NCBI GenBank assembly: GCA_947383875.1
Contig: CANDEX010000026.1
Span: 1-19,814, forward strand
Source of the DNA: an uncultured Azospirillum sp.
GTDB lineage: Bacteria > Pseudomonadota > Alphaproteobacteria > RF32 > CAG-239
Direction: 5' to 3'
Length of the DNA stretch: 19,814 nt
Position numbers and translations under genes: made by a program. Below the pieces are notes generated by a model that saw only the letters and a list, made by a program, of their open reading frames with translations, ran no database searches and was not told the origin of the DNA. This document shows positions 6,835 through 14,991 of this stretch, one piece after another; positions within the stretch are counted from its first letter, which is position 1, and every line of letters begins with the position of its first letter.

Positions 6835-7911
6835 TTCTTAAAAAAACAAAAGTTAGCAATTCGTTTTGCTCGGGCGGATATGCTGTTTTTGCTGACCCCG
6901 CTGAAAACTTTTCGGGCTGTAATGCTGCCGGCGAGAATGTTTCGGCAACCATCGACATATTCTGCCGTTGATCGTGTTACGGCATTTTTGAAAGATAATT
7001 CCCGGTCTTTGCCGGCTGTAATGTCTGTGCCGATAGCCCTGAATTATGAGCTTCCGCCATTACCTCAACCACAGCGGATTCTCAATGGGTCGATTATTTT
7101 TAAACAAGCACTGGATTCTGCTGAACGGAAAAATAATTATCGCTTGTTGTCGGAATTAGGTGAAAAAGATTGGCCGCTTCTGGCAAAGGATAATTTGCTT
7201 AAAATATATGATAAGAATTTAGATATGCGCCTTTTTGCCGCAGAATTGGAACAATTAGGTGCTGAAAATGCCGGAAATAAGGGATATGCCCAAGTGGAAA
7301 TTGATTGGCAAAAAACCTCACAACAGGAATTGGTTTTGAATTTTCCGATTCCGATGACATATAGCTCGGAGCTTCCGCCAACAGCCAGACAAAATCTCGC
7401 CGATTCTTTTTTTCGACTGTTTTTCTTAAAATCATTATTGGTGTCAGATTGGCCGGCAGTGGCATTTAATGCCTCAGGGCAAATCTCTTGGCTGGATTTT
7501 TCTCTGCTTCTTCCGGTCGATAAAGCATTACAGCAGTTTGCTCTGAAATATCTGCGGCAACAAACCGCCCCGAACACACCGTCAGAATATGCCGTCAAAC
7601 GAGCTCTGGACTTGCTGAATATTTATTGTCCGGATATTGTTTTGGCTGAGCTGGCAGAAAAAATAAGTTGTTGTCCCCTGGCGGATTTCCAAACGGCAGA
7701 CGATGATTGGGCTGCGCAAACATTCAAAGATTATCAGGCCTGGGGATTAACCGGAGGTGTTGCAGCACCTTATAAAGCCTCTAATCCTCAAGATGTCGTA
7801 TATCTGTTGGATTCGCGTCGCTATCTGCAAGATTCCCGATTTAAAAAATCATCATTCTATTATTGGGCACCGTTGCTGTTGGCTGCTTATGCTTTATACC
7901 GTTTTTTTTGA
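6814..7911 (+). CDS. Divergent UbiB/ABC1-like protein without kinase motifs (tentative)
   Basis: UbiB proteins are atypical kinase-fold ATPases needed for ubiquinone synthesis. This 365-residue protein keeps a UbiB-like layout in its middle: YAQVEIDWQKTSQQELVLNF (158-177), then helices SFFRLFFLKSLLV, and ASGQISWLDFS (220-230). In UbiB these positions hold the ATP-binding and catalytic motifs, HADPHPGN and DFG; here they read SDWPAVAF and DFS. I see no KxGQ motif in the N-terminal part. One hydrophobic segment closes the protein (348-365), as UbiB also has C-terminal membrane helices. It lies divergent from mutM, where many Alphaproteobacteria have ubiE-ubiB; ubiE is absent here. The ATG at 6814 has a weak ribosome binding site (AGG). 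The gene is intact, so it may be a pseudoenzyme rather than a pseudogene. Family assignment rests on pattern and position only. Confidence 0.5.
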   Translation: MINEFLQFLKKQKLAIRFARADMLFLLTPLKTFRAVMLPARMFRQPSTYSAVDRVTAFLKDNSRSLPAVMSVPIALNYELPPLPQPQRILNGSIIFKQALDSAERKNNYRLLSELGEKDWPLLAKDNLLKIYDKNLDMRLFAAELEQLGAENAGNKGYAQVEIDWQKTSQQELVLNFPIPMTYSSELPPTARQNLADSFFRLFFLKSLLVSDWPAVAFNASGQISWLDFSLLLPVDKALQQFALKYLRQQTAPNTPSEYAVKRALDLLNIYCPDIVLAELAEKISCCPLADFQTADDDWAAQTFKDYQAWGLTGGVAAPYKASNPQDVVYLLDSRRYLQDSRFKKSSFYYWAPLLLAAYALYRFF

Positions 7912-7932
7912 TAAAAAACAAATTTTAAGAGG

Positions 7933-7961
7933 TTGCTATTCTGTTTGCAATGCGTTAATAA
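7933..7961 (+). promoter_or_regulatory. Candidate promoter for the J-domain gene
   Basis: TTGCTA (7933-7938) and TAATAA (7956-7961) are 17 bases apart, 33 bases before the ATG at 7994. It is the best sigma-70-like pair in the short gap after the UbiB-like gene. Confidence 0.4.
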
Positions 7962-7993
7962 TGTAATCCGTTATCAAAAAACAAGAAAATTTC

Positions 7994-8539
7994 ATGCCAA
8001 AAATCAAACGCACGCGAAAATACTTTGCGCCTCAAACAGAGGATAAAGAACGCAAATGTGACCATCCGGGATGTGATAAAGCCGGAGAGTACCGCGCACC
8101 TAAAGATCGACGGTTGAAAGAATATTACTGGTTTTGTCTGGAACACGTTCAGGAATATAATTCCCGCTGGAACTATTATGACGGAGAGATTCCTGAAGAA
8201 GATGACGGTCCGAAGGCGAAAATGCATTTTAACGGATTCCGCTCTAAAGTTCGCTATAAACATGGTTATAGTTTCAAAGATAATTTCGGCTTTTTCGGAG
8301 ATGACGGTATAGGCGGAAGTTCGTTTGATGATAATATTATGTATAATGCGGAGGAACGCCGCTGTCTGGAAATTATGGAATTAAAAATTTCTGAAGTCAG
8401 TATCGAGAATCTGAAACGTCAATATAAAAAGCTTGCAAAAAAATACCATCCGGATACCAATCAGGGTGATAAGACTGCTGAAGAAAAATTCAAACAACTG
8501 ACTAATGCTTACAGTCTGCTGCTGGCTAAATTATCTTAA
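7994..8539 (+). CDS. J-domain (DnaJ-like) co-chaperone with N-terminal Cys motif
   Basis: J-domain proteins stimulate the ATPase of Hsp70 (DnaK). The J domain is at the C-terminus (about 122-181) with the essential HPD at 152-154 inside [16 protein letters not shown]. The N-terminal half has [16 protein letters not shown] and [14 protein letters not shown]22, C27, C48 and H51 could bind one metal ion, which is my inference. This architecture (Cys motif first, J domain last) is a conserved alphaproteobacterial type, distinct from classical DnaJ, which has the J domain first. The ribosome binding site before ATG 7994 is weak. The gene ends at a shared terminator facing the Lon-like gene. Client or partner unknown. 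Confidence 0.88.
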   Translation: MPKIKRTRKYFAPQTEDKERKCDHPGCDKAGEYRAPKDRRLKEYYWFCLEHVQEYNSRWNYYDGEIPEEDDGPKAKMHFNGFRSKVRYKHGYSFKDNFGFFGDDGIGGSSFDDNIMYNAEERRCLEIMELKISEVSIENLKRQYKKLAKKYHPDTNQGDKTAEEKFKQLTNAYSLLLAKLS

Positions 8540-8550
8540 AAAAGCTAAAG

Positions 8551-8574
8551 CAAACCCCGCCGTGAAGCGGGGTT
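8551..8574. terminator. Bidirectional terminator between J-domain gene and Lon-like gene
   Basis: AAACCCCGC (8551-8559) pairs with GCGGGGTTT (8566-8574) around CGTGAA. The plus strand continues TATTG after a T-run; on the minus strand a T-run also follows, so it can stop transcription from both convergent genes. The stem resembles the one after dnaA. Confidence 0.88.
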
Positions 8575-8584
8575 TTATTGTACC

Positions 8585-11020
8585 TTACTTTCCTAAGCAG
8601 CCATGCGTTTCTTTGGCATAACGAACATAACATTTGTAATAATGTTCCAAACCTTTCTGAACAGCATAGTTGACGGTTCCTTTGGGGTATAGTCCGCTTT
8701 TATTGGGTTTTCCTGCCGGAATACCGGTTAGAATTTCAATGCCGTCATCAACCGTGTCGACAGCCCAAATATGGAAACGTCCTTCATCAACGGCTTGCAG
8801 AACATCTTCACGCAGCATCAACGAATTAACGTTTGTCCGTGGAATAATCACGCCTTGGTCTCCTGTCAGTCCGCGGTGGTTGCATACATCAAAGAAGCCT
8901 TCTATTTTTTCATTGGCTCCGCCAATCGGCTGAATTTCGCCAAATTGGTTAATTGAACCGGTAACGGCAATATTCTGTTTAATCGGAATATTGGATATAG
9001 CGGACAACAGGCAATAATACTCCGTTGATGACGCGCTGTCTCCGTCAACACCGCCGTATGATTGTTCAAACACAATTGAGGCAGAAAGAGATAGCGGAGA
9101 TTCTTTAGCAAAGCGATTGGCAATTAAAGAGGATAGAATAAGTACCCCTTTGGTATGTATCGGACCGCTCATTTGAATTTCGCGCTCAATATCAATAAAT
9201 TCGCCTTTACCCATACGAACTTGTGTCGTGATTCGTGAAGGTTTACCGAAAGAATTACGAGAGAAATTATAAACGACCAGCCCGTTAATCTGTCCGACTT
9301 TTGAACCGTTGACATCAATCAAAATGGTGCCTTTGTCAATCTGTTCCAGCATAGCTTGTTTGATTCTGTCACTACGGTAAATCTGTTCGGAAATAGCTTG
9401 TTCAATATGGTTTTTGCCAATCTGGTTGGCTTTGGATTTGCGAGCCCAAAAATCAGCTTCACGCAGCAAGTCACCGATAGAAGCAATATGCGCGGTCAGT
9501 TTTTCGGAATCTTCCGCTAATCTGGAAGAATATTCAATCACCTTGGCAACAGCTTGTTTATTAAGCGAGCGGATTTTCTTTTTCTTGGATAATGAACCGA
9601 TAAGTTTGGCATATTCCAATTCATTCTCAAATGTTCTGTCCATCAGAACGCCAAAGTCTGCTTCAACTTTGAAATAGTCTCGAAAATCAGGATCGCGTTC
9701 CGCTAATATTTCATAAAGCTCTTCGTCACCTGTCAAAATCACTTTAACATCCAGCGGAATAGGGCAAGGATCCAGCGAAATTGTGGTAAAACAGGTTTCG
9801 TCGCTGGGGGTCTCAATCTTAACTGTTTTAGAAGCCAGAGCACGTTTAAGAGAATCCCATGAATAAGGCTGCAGCAACAGTTTGCGTGCATCCATCAGCA
9901 GGAAACCGCCGTTTGCACGGTGTAAAGCTCCGGCTTTAATTAACGTAAAGTCAGTAACCAAAGCACCATATTGTTGGATTCGTTCGACACGACCGACTAA
10001 ATTAGCCTGTGTCGGGTGATCAAGCAAAATAATCGGAGCTCCGGAATCTTTTTCATTTTTGACAATAACATTGACTTTCAGCTTGGAGAATTTGTCTTCA
10101 TCGGTTTTATTCATCCGGCTGAGCAATGCGGACAGCGGATCCCCGTCTTCTCCGGCGGCAGGTTGCTCCTGAGCCGGCAGAAAGTCGTCCAAATTGTCAA
10201 TAATATGCTTCTGAATATTTTTCAAAAATTCAACGGCACCTTTATGGCTTTTATGTTTATGGCGCAGCTCATCAATCGGATTTTTAACTGCGGCTTTAAT
10301 AAATTTTTCACGCAGCTGCTGGCTTTCTTTACGCTGTTTGTCTTCCCAGTTTGGTAAATCCTGTGCTGTATTTTCGATTTCTTCCTGCATATAATTCAGG
10401 TCTTCAATCAGCGATTTTTTTTCATCTTCCGGCAGTTCGTCAAAAGCATCCGGGCTTAGGACTTCGCCATTTTTAACCGGAGCGACAACCAGTCCTACCG
10501 GCATATGCAGCAGGGAAACACTTTTGCCTTTGGCTTTTTTTTGCAGAATACGAATGTATTCTTCTTTTTTCTGCTTATACTTTTCTTTAATAATGCTTTC
10601 TGCGGCTTTATATTCGTCGCTTTCCAAAATTGCTCCGATAGAAGTACTTAATTCTTCAATCAGTTTGTCAATGTCTTTAGCAAATTCAGCGGCTTCTCCG
10701 GCCGGAAAATTAATGGCAATCGGCTTATAGGGTTCTTCAAAATTATAAACATAAGCCCAGTCGTCAGGTGTTTTGCGATTCTTAGCTTCTTTGGTCAAAA
10801 TGCGCTTAACCAGGCTGGTTTTTCCGGTGCCTTCCGGCCCGAGACAAAACAGGTTATACCCTTTTGATTTGATGTTAATACCCAGTTCCACGGCACTGAT
10901 AGCTCGGTCTTGCCCGAGTGCAGACAGGCGTTCTTCAAGATCTGCAGTACTGGTGAAATCAAATTGTTTGGGGTCGCAAACCCGATAAAGGTCTTCTCTT
11001 TTTAATTTGGAGATGCTCAT
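8585..11020 (-). CDS. LonB-like ATP-dependent protease
   Basis: This is a Lon-related AAA+ serine protease of the type with a C-terminal S16 protease domain and a large insertion in the ATPase part. The 811 residues show Walker A GPEGTGKT (61-68), a charged, probably coiled-coil insertion (about 110-280), a second ATPase half with HRANGGFLLMDARKLL (367-382), and the protease domain from about 560. The Ser-Lys dyad is visible: S662 in GGVDGDSAS and K705 in GANEKIEG. It lacks the N-terminal substrate domain of classical Lon, hence LonB-like. Start ATG at 11020 is preceded by AGGGA about 10 bases upstream. It is monocistronic, diverging from the TPR gene at 11102 and ending at a bidirectional terminator. 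It probably degrades damaged or regulatory proteins; targets are unknown. Confidence 0.92.
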   Translation of the reverse strand: MSISKLKREDLYRVCDPKQFDFTSTADLEERLSALGQDRAISAVELGINIKSKGYNLFCLGPEGTGKTSLVKRILTKEAKNRKTPDDWAYVYNFEEPYKPIAINFPAGEAAEFAKDIDKLIEELSTSIGAILESDEYKAAESIIKEKYKQKKEEYIRILQKKAKGKSVSLLHMPVGLVVAPVKNGEVLSPDAFDELPEDEKKSLIEDLNYMQEEIENTAQDLPNWEDKQRKESQQLREKFIKAAVKNPIDELRHKHKSHKGAVEFLKNIQKHIIDNLDDFLPAQEQPAAGEDGDPLSALLSRMNKTDEDKFSKLKVNVIVKNEKDSGAPIILLDHPTQANLVGRVERIQQYGALVTDFTLIKAGALHRANGGFLLMDARKLLLQPYSWDSLKRALASKTVKIETPSDETCFTTISLDPCPIPLDVKVILTGDEELYEILAERDPDFRDYFKVEADFGVLMDRTFENELEYAKLIGSLSKKKKIRSLNKQAVAKVIEYSSRLAEDSEKLTAHIASIGDLLREADFWARKSKANQIGKNHIEQAISEQIYRSDRIKQAMLEQIDKGTILIDVNGSKVGQINGLVVYNFSRNSFGKPSRITTQVRMGKGEFIDIEREIQMSGPIHTKGVLILSSLIANRFAKESPLSLSASIVFEQSYGGVDGDSASSTEYYCLLSAISNIPIKQNIAVTGSINQFGEIQPIGGANEKIEGFFDVCNHRGLTGDQGVIIPRTNVNSLMLREDVLQAVDEGRFHIWAVDTVDDGIEILTGIPAGKPNKSGLYPKGTVNYAVQKGLEHYYKCYVRYAKETHGCLGK

Positions 11021-11101
11021 CTTGAAAAATCCCTATACATGTAAAATTATAATGTTATGATTAATGATAATGATGAAAAACTAATTTAGCGTAAAGATTT
11101 T

Positions 11102-12586
11102 ATGAATAACCTGCAATATATCATATTTTTTTCATTTTTCACGGTCGCAGTTATTTATTTTTGGGCTTTTCTGCGCCGCTTGAAAAAGGATTATTTGGTA
11201 AAGTCGGTCAGCCGTGCAATCTTGTCAAAGTTATCCGGCAACAGTGCGGAAATCTTTTTTTGTGAACCTGTTATTCGTCGTGTCGCGATTTTTCTCGGTG
11301 ATCGCAAAAAAAATGAAAAAGTATTGCGGGATTTACTCTCCGGCAAACCGAAATCAGCCGTAAAATATCTTTCGGCCGCCGACAGAGAGTTGGATGCTCT
11401 GATTTTATCGGCGCATTTTTCTTCGGAAAAAGCGATACCGCGCTTGGAAAAGTTTCTAAAAAAACATCCTGATAATCAATGGGCTCTGGGAGTGTTGGCT
11501 GAGTTATATTTTTTGAGCAAACAGCCGGAAGCCGGACAACGCATACTCAATCTGATTAATATGGGTAAGGCCCCAGCTTACATTAAAGGCATTTGCTGGT
11601 ATTGGCAGACAGGCTTCTATCTGCGTGAAGGGGATATGCAAAGTGCTTCGCAAGCTTGTTCTAGAGCTGAAAAATATTTCACAAAGGATTGTGATTTTTA
11701 TGCCGCTGCTCGGGCATATTTATTAATGGGAACCATCTATCGCGTTTGTTTTGTTGATGATGTTGCTTCTTTTATGTTTCGAGGGGCTTTAGATTTATAT
11801 CGGCAGCTTAAGTTCATTCCCGGTCAGGCGGCGGCGTATGGTAGTTTAGGAATGCTGAATACCGCATCAGAACATTTTGACGAAGCTGAATCCTATTTTA
11901 AACAAGCCGAAGAATTATATGCCAAAGAGCATATAACAAGCGGCCAAGCGGAGATAATCAATCAGCTTGGCCTGCTGAATATATTGCGAGGGGATTATAT
12001 TGCCGCTGAGAAAAATCTGAAAGATGCCGCTCAAAAACATAAAGAAATTTCCTGTCGGGCAGGGCTGGCGTTAAATGCCGAATTACTTAGCTATCGGGCT
12101 GCCGCTCTGCAGGATGATAAAGCCTGTCTGCATTATGCCGAAACAGCCGCAAATTTATACCTCGAAATCGGAAATGAAACCGCATATTTAGAAAGTCTGT
12201 ATCTTCAGGCGGAAGCTTTGTTCCGTCAAAAGCAGGATGAAAAGGCGGAGAAGATTTTACGCCGAATTATCGATTATGCCGGCAAACATATAACCGCATT
12301 TCATATTGCGAATGCGTATAGTCTTCTTGGGTTAAGTTTTATGCGTCGCGGCGAATTGCTTCGAGCCAAAGGGTTATTTCAACAGTCTTTGGAGCAAGAA
12401 CAGAAAAATGATCGGTGGATTGGTCAAGTCTGTGATTATGCCAACATTGGTTTATTAGAATGGCGCAGCGGCAAAACAGAGCAAGCGCAAACTCATCTGC
12501 AGGCGGCTTATGACCTGGCCGAAGCTTTAGGTGATACAGAACTTTCTGAAAAAATAAAAACGAATTTAGAAAATTTAAAAATTTAA
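11102..12586 (+). CDS. Membrane-anchored tetratricopeptide-repeat protein
   Basis: The 494-residue protein has one N-terminal transmembrane segment (about residues 5-24, IIFFSFFTVAVIYFWAFL) followed by RRLKK, so the bulk is probably cytoplasmic. The rest is almost entirely helical repeats: degenerate pairs from about 110, then good TPRs at about 244-277 (AAAYGSLGMLNTASEHFDEA) and 284-317, and again near 400-485 (YANIGLLEWRSGKTEQAQ). TPR arrays bind other proteins; no enzyme domain is present. The ATG at 11102 has only a weak ribosome binding site (TAAAGA). Its last 12 bases overlap the end of the convergent gene at 12575. I do not recognise a specific family. Confidence 0.85.
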   Translation: MNNLQYIIFFSFFTVAVIYFWAFLRRLKKDYLVKSVSRAILSKLSGNSAEIFFCEPVIRRVAIFLGDRKKNEKVLRDLLSGKPKSAVKYLSAADRELDALILSAHFSSEKAIPRLEKFLKKHPDNQWALGVLAELYFLSKQPEAGQRILNLINMGKAPAYIKGICWYWQTGFYLREGDMQSASQACSRAEKYFTKDCDFYAAARAYLLMGTIYRVCFVDDVASFMFRGALDLYRQLKFIPGQAAAYGSLGMLNTASEHFDEAESYFKQAEELYAKEHITSGQAEIINQLGLLNILRGDYIAAEKNLKDAAQKHKEISCRAGLALNAELLSYRAAALQDDKACLHYAETAANLYLEIGNETAYLESLYLQAEALFRQKQDEKAEKILRRIIDYAGKHITAFHIANAYSLLGLSFMRRGELLRAKGLFQQSLEQEQKNDRWIGQVCDYANIGLLEWRSGKTEQAQTHLQAAYDLAEALGDTELSEKIKTNLENLKI

Positions 12587-13489
12587 TTCAATCAGCACCG
12601 GGTAAAGTTGATTTCCTTCTTTAGGCAGAAAACGAAGATTGTTGACGCCAAAATTTTTGTAGGCCAGCAAATTAAAACTCGGAATACTGAAAGGATTAAA
12701 ACGATACTTTCCATTGCTTAAAATGATATGATTTTTGACTTCCAACCCTGTTTTATTTAAGAACTTTTGGAAAGTTTTGGACCACGCCGGAATCCCGAAA
12801 TCTCCGACAATTACCACCGGATTGTCCTGAGAGGTGACAAATTCCCCCAGGTTATGATAAACCATAGCTTCCTGTTCATGAGTTAATCCCGAAAAATCAA
12901 TATTAACCAATACCATAGGCTGATTATCGGCAATAAAGGTCATATATGATCCGGTATATTTCGGAGAAAATAAAATTCGTCCCGATTTTAGCGGTAAATA
13001 CTTACTGATAATAAAACTTTGTTCTAAATCATTGTCATTGTTATACAAATAATAACCGGGATGCTTGTCAAGATTTGAAAAAGCCGTGCGGCTGTGATTT
13101 AAGGTAATGACATCAACCTTTTCAGCCTGAGCTTGTTGCATAAGAACATCCGCTTTTTGTGTTTGATTGTGGTATAAAATACTTATTTGTTTGGATCCTC
13201 CACCGTGGCTGCTGTTAAATAAATTAGCACTGGAGGCAATAGACATATAATTAATGATAATCAATAAAGCCGCAAAAGCTCCTTGAATAAAAAAGCGGCT
13301 GACCAACGCGTAAATAAAAACAACCAACAGATAAAGATAGATTTGAAACTGCCACTGATTAACAAAGGCACTGAATGTTGAACTCCTGTCAAACAGAGCC
13401 AAAAAAGACGTTACACTGATAATACCCAGTGAAAGATTAAGAATAAAATTTATGCGTTCATGCTTTTTTTTCTGACTGAGGTAACCCAT
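12575..13489 (-). CDS. Membrane protein with degenerate endonuclease/exonuclease/phosphatase (EEP) domain
   Basis: The 304-residue protein has about three N-terminal hydrophobic segments (roughly 14-33, 49-66, 68-86), a short Ser/Gly linker and a C-terminal domain patterned like EEP hydrolases: VDVITLNHSRTAF (125-137), PVVIVGDFGIPAWSKTF (224-240) and a final YPVLIEL. In active EEP enzymes these positions carry a catalytic Glu (DVIxLQE), GDFN and SDHxP; here they are Asn131, GDFG and NQLYP. The fold seems kept and the catalysis lost, which is my inference. The start at 13489 lacks a clear ribosome binding site. It is convergent with the TPR gene (12-base overlap) and divergent from the second TPR gene. 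Membrane EEP proteins of this layout are known as YafD-like or VanJ-like; function here is unknown. Confidence 0.7.
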   Translation of the reverse strand: MGYLSQKKKHERINFILNLSLGIISVTSFLALFDRSSTFSAFVNQWQFQIYLYLLVVFIYALVSRFFIQGAFAALLIIINYMSIASSANLFNSSHGGGSKQISILYHNQTQKADVLMQQAQAEKVDVITLNHSRTAFSNLDKHPGYYLYNNDNDLEQSFIISKYLPLKSGRILFSPKYTGSYMTFIADNQPMVLVNIDFSGLTHEQEAMVYHNLGEFVTSQDNPVVIVGDFGIPAWSKTFQKFLNKTGLEVKNHIILSNGKYRFNPFSIPSFNLLAYKNFGVNNLRFLPKEGNQLYPVLIELNF

Positions 13490-13517
13490 AATTATGTATC
13501 TGCCGGTGCTTTTTTAA

Positions 13518-13546
13518 TTGTTTTTTCATGGTCGGCATTTTATAAT
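13518..13546 (+). promoter_or_regulatory. Promoter of the second TPR gene
   Basis: TTGTTT (13518-13523) and a perfect TATAAT (13541-13546) lie 17 bases apart. Transcription would start near 13553. This rules out the earlier in-frame TTG at 13518 as start codon and supports ATG 13608. Confidence 0.7.
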
Positions 13547-13607
13547 GCCCGTAGCGTCACTCATTCTAAACGCTAATTTTATATTTGTAAATGGTGCCTT
13601 TAAAAAT

Positions 13608-14966
13608 ATGTACGAACAGATAATAACTATGTTTTCTGCCATGGATTATATGACCATGGTTGCCAATGATATCAATGCTTTGGCAGGAATATTTGACCGC
13701 TATCTGTCCGGTTCTGACAATTTACGCATTATTTCTATCATCTTAATGCTTCTGGCTTTTATCCTGTTTTTGTTTTTAATTATCATTTTATATGTCAAGT
13801 CCATTATATCCTTTTTAAAAAGCGAAGATAAAAAAGCCGTTATGACGGAAGATGAAACGGCAGACGAATTAATGGCAGAAGATGAAGACGAATTAGCATT
13901 TGAGCGGGAATTGGAACGCGAATTGGAGCGGGAACTTGAATTATCCCGAAAACAGAAAACTCGTCGACAGGAAGAAGAGCAAGCCGCTCAGGAGCAGCAG
14001 GCTCATATAGTTAAAGCGGAAGCTGATGAAAAGCTTAAGACCAAAGAAAAAAATAAAAACAGCGGCGTGGATTTAGACTGGAAAAAGGGTAAAAAAACGG
14101 AGGTTTCCGCAGCTGTTCCCGTTATGGATGCTTCTGCTTTGCAGTATCAGCAGAGCGGAAAGTCTCTTGAAGATCTGATAGGTTTAATTGTTGACATGAT
14201 AGGGCGCGGGGTTGATGAATTAAAAATTGCCCAAACCATTATGTATCGCAATCAGGGCAGAAAATCTGAAGAAGAAATCATTCAAACAATTACAGCCGTT
14301 AGAGACTTTATAACTTTATGTCTTAACGGCGATTTTAAGGAGGTTAGACGCCACAAACAACTTCCGGCAGAAGATGAAGCGTTATACCATTTGGCAATGG
14401 GCGATTCTTCTTTGGCTTTGGCGTTGTTAGAGGCTCTGATGGATAAAAACATAGAGTATTCGGCTACTCTTCCGGCCGGTGGTAAGAGAGATAAAATTTT
14501 TAGGCAGACATCAAATTATGCAGCTGCTTTTGGAACTTTGGCCGCTTTGGCAGACCCTCATTTGGCAACAGGTTCGTTTGAGTTAGCTGTAGAGTTGTCT
14601 CCGCAAAATGTTAATGCCTGGAGCCGTCTGGCAGATATGTATCATTTACTTGAATCTCACCAAAAAGCCGCATGGGCATATCAGCAGGTTTTAGATATGG
14701 CTGATGAAGAGTTATTCCCTCAGCAAGTGGCTAATGCTCAGAAAATTCTTTCTCAATACCACTATGCTGAAGGAAACAGCCTGCAAGCGGCTAAATTATA
14801 TAATCAGAGTAAACAATACTACGATTCTATCGGAATTAATCGTCGTTTGGATAAGAAGGAAATTGAGATTATTGAAATCATAGAATCTCATCGTCGGCAG
14901 GATCTTGAATCTGTCGTTGCACGAATTTTATCCGGAGCTGACAGCCGTCGGAACAGTTATGCGTGA
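13608..14966 (+). CDS. Membrane-anchored coiled-coil/TPR protein of unknown function
   Basis: I take ATG 13608 (MYEQIITMFSAMDYM), giving 452 residues, because the promoter lies upstream of it; in-frame starts at 13518 and 13545 fall on or before the promoter. No start has a strong ribosome binding site, so ATG 13629 remains possible. One transmembrane segment (about 40-66) is followed by an acidic stretch, then a highly charged coiled coil with ELERELERELEL (101-112), a Lys/Glu linker, a helical region (about 185-245) and TPR-like repeats at about 300-405 (NAWSRLADMYHLLESHQKAA). The C-terminus ends in a basic helix. The design, anchor plus long charged stalk plus TPR, suggests a scaffold on the inner membrane. 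It is divergent from the EEP-like gene. Confidence 0.8.
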   Translation: MYEQIITMFSAMDYMTMVANDINALAGIFDRYLSGSDNLRIISIILMLLAFILFLFLIIILYVKSIISFLKSEDKKAVMTEDETADELMAEDEDELAFERELERELERELELSRKQKTRRQEEEQAAQEQQAHIVKAEADEKLKTKEKNKNSGVDLDWKKGKKTEVSAAVPVMDASALQYQQSGKSLEDLIGLIVDMIGRGVDELKIAQTIMYRNQGRKSEEEIIQTITAVRDFITLCLNGDFKEVRRHKQLPAEDEALYHLAMGDSSLALALLEALMDKNIEYSATLPAGGKRDKIFRQTSNYAAAFGTLAALADPHLATGSFELAVELSPQNVNAWSRLADMYHLLESHQKAAWAYQQVLDMADEELFPQQVANAQKILSQYHYAEGNSLQAAKLYNQSKQYYDSIGINRRLDKKEIEIIEIIESHRRQDLESVVARILSGADSRRNSYA

Positions 14967-14991
14967 TAATGCCGTTCGGGAGGCGGGATTG

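Noticed and set aside
13518..13607. Longer N-terminus for the second TPR protein (TTG 13518 or ATG 13545)
   Set aside because: These codons coincide with the -35 and -10 hexamers of a good promoter, so they would not be in the transcript.
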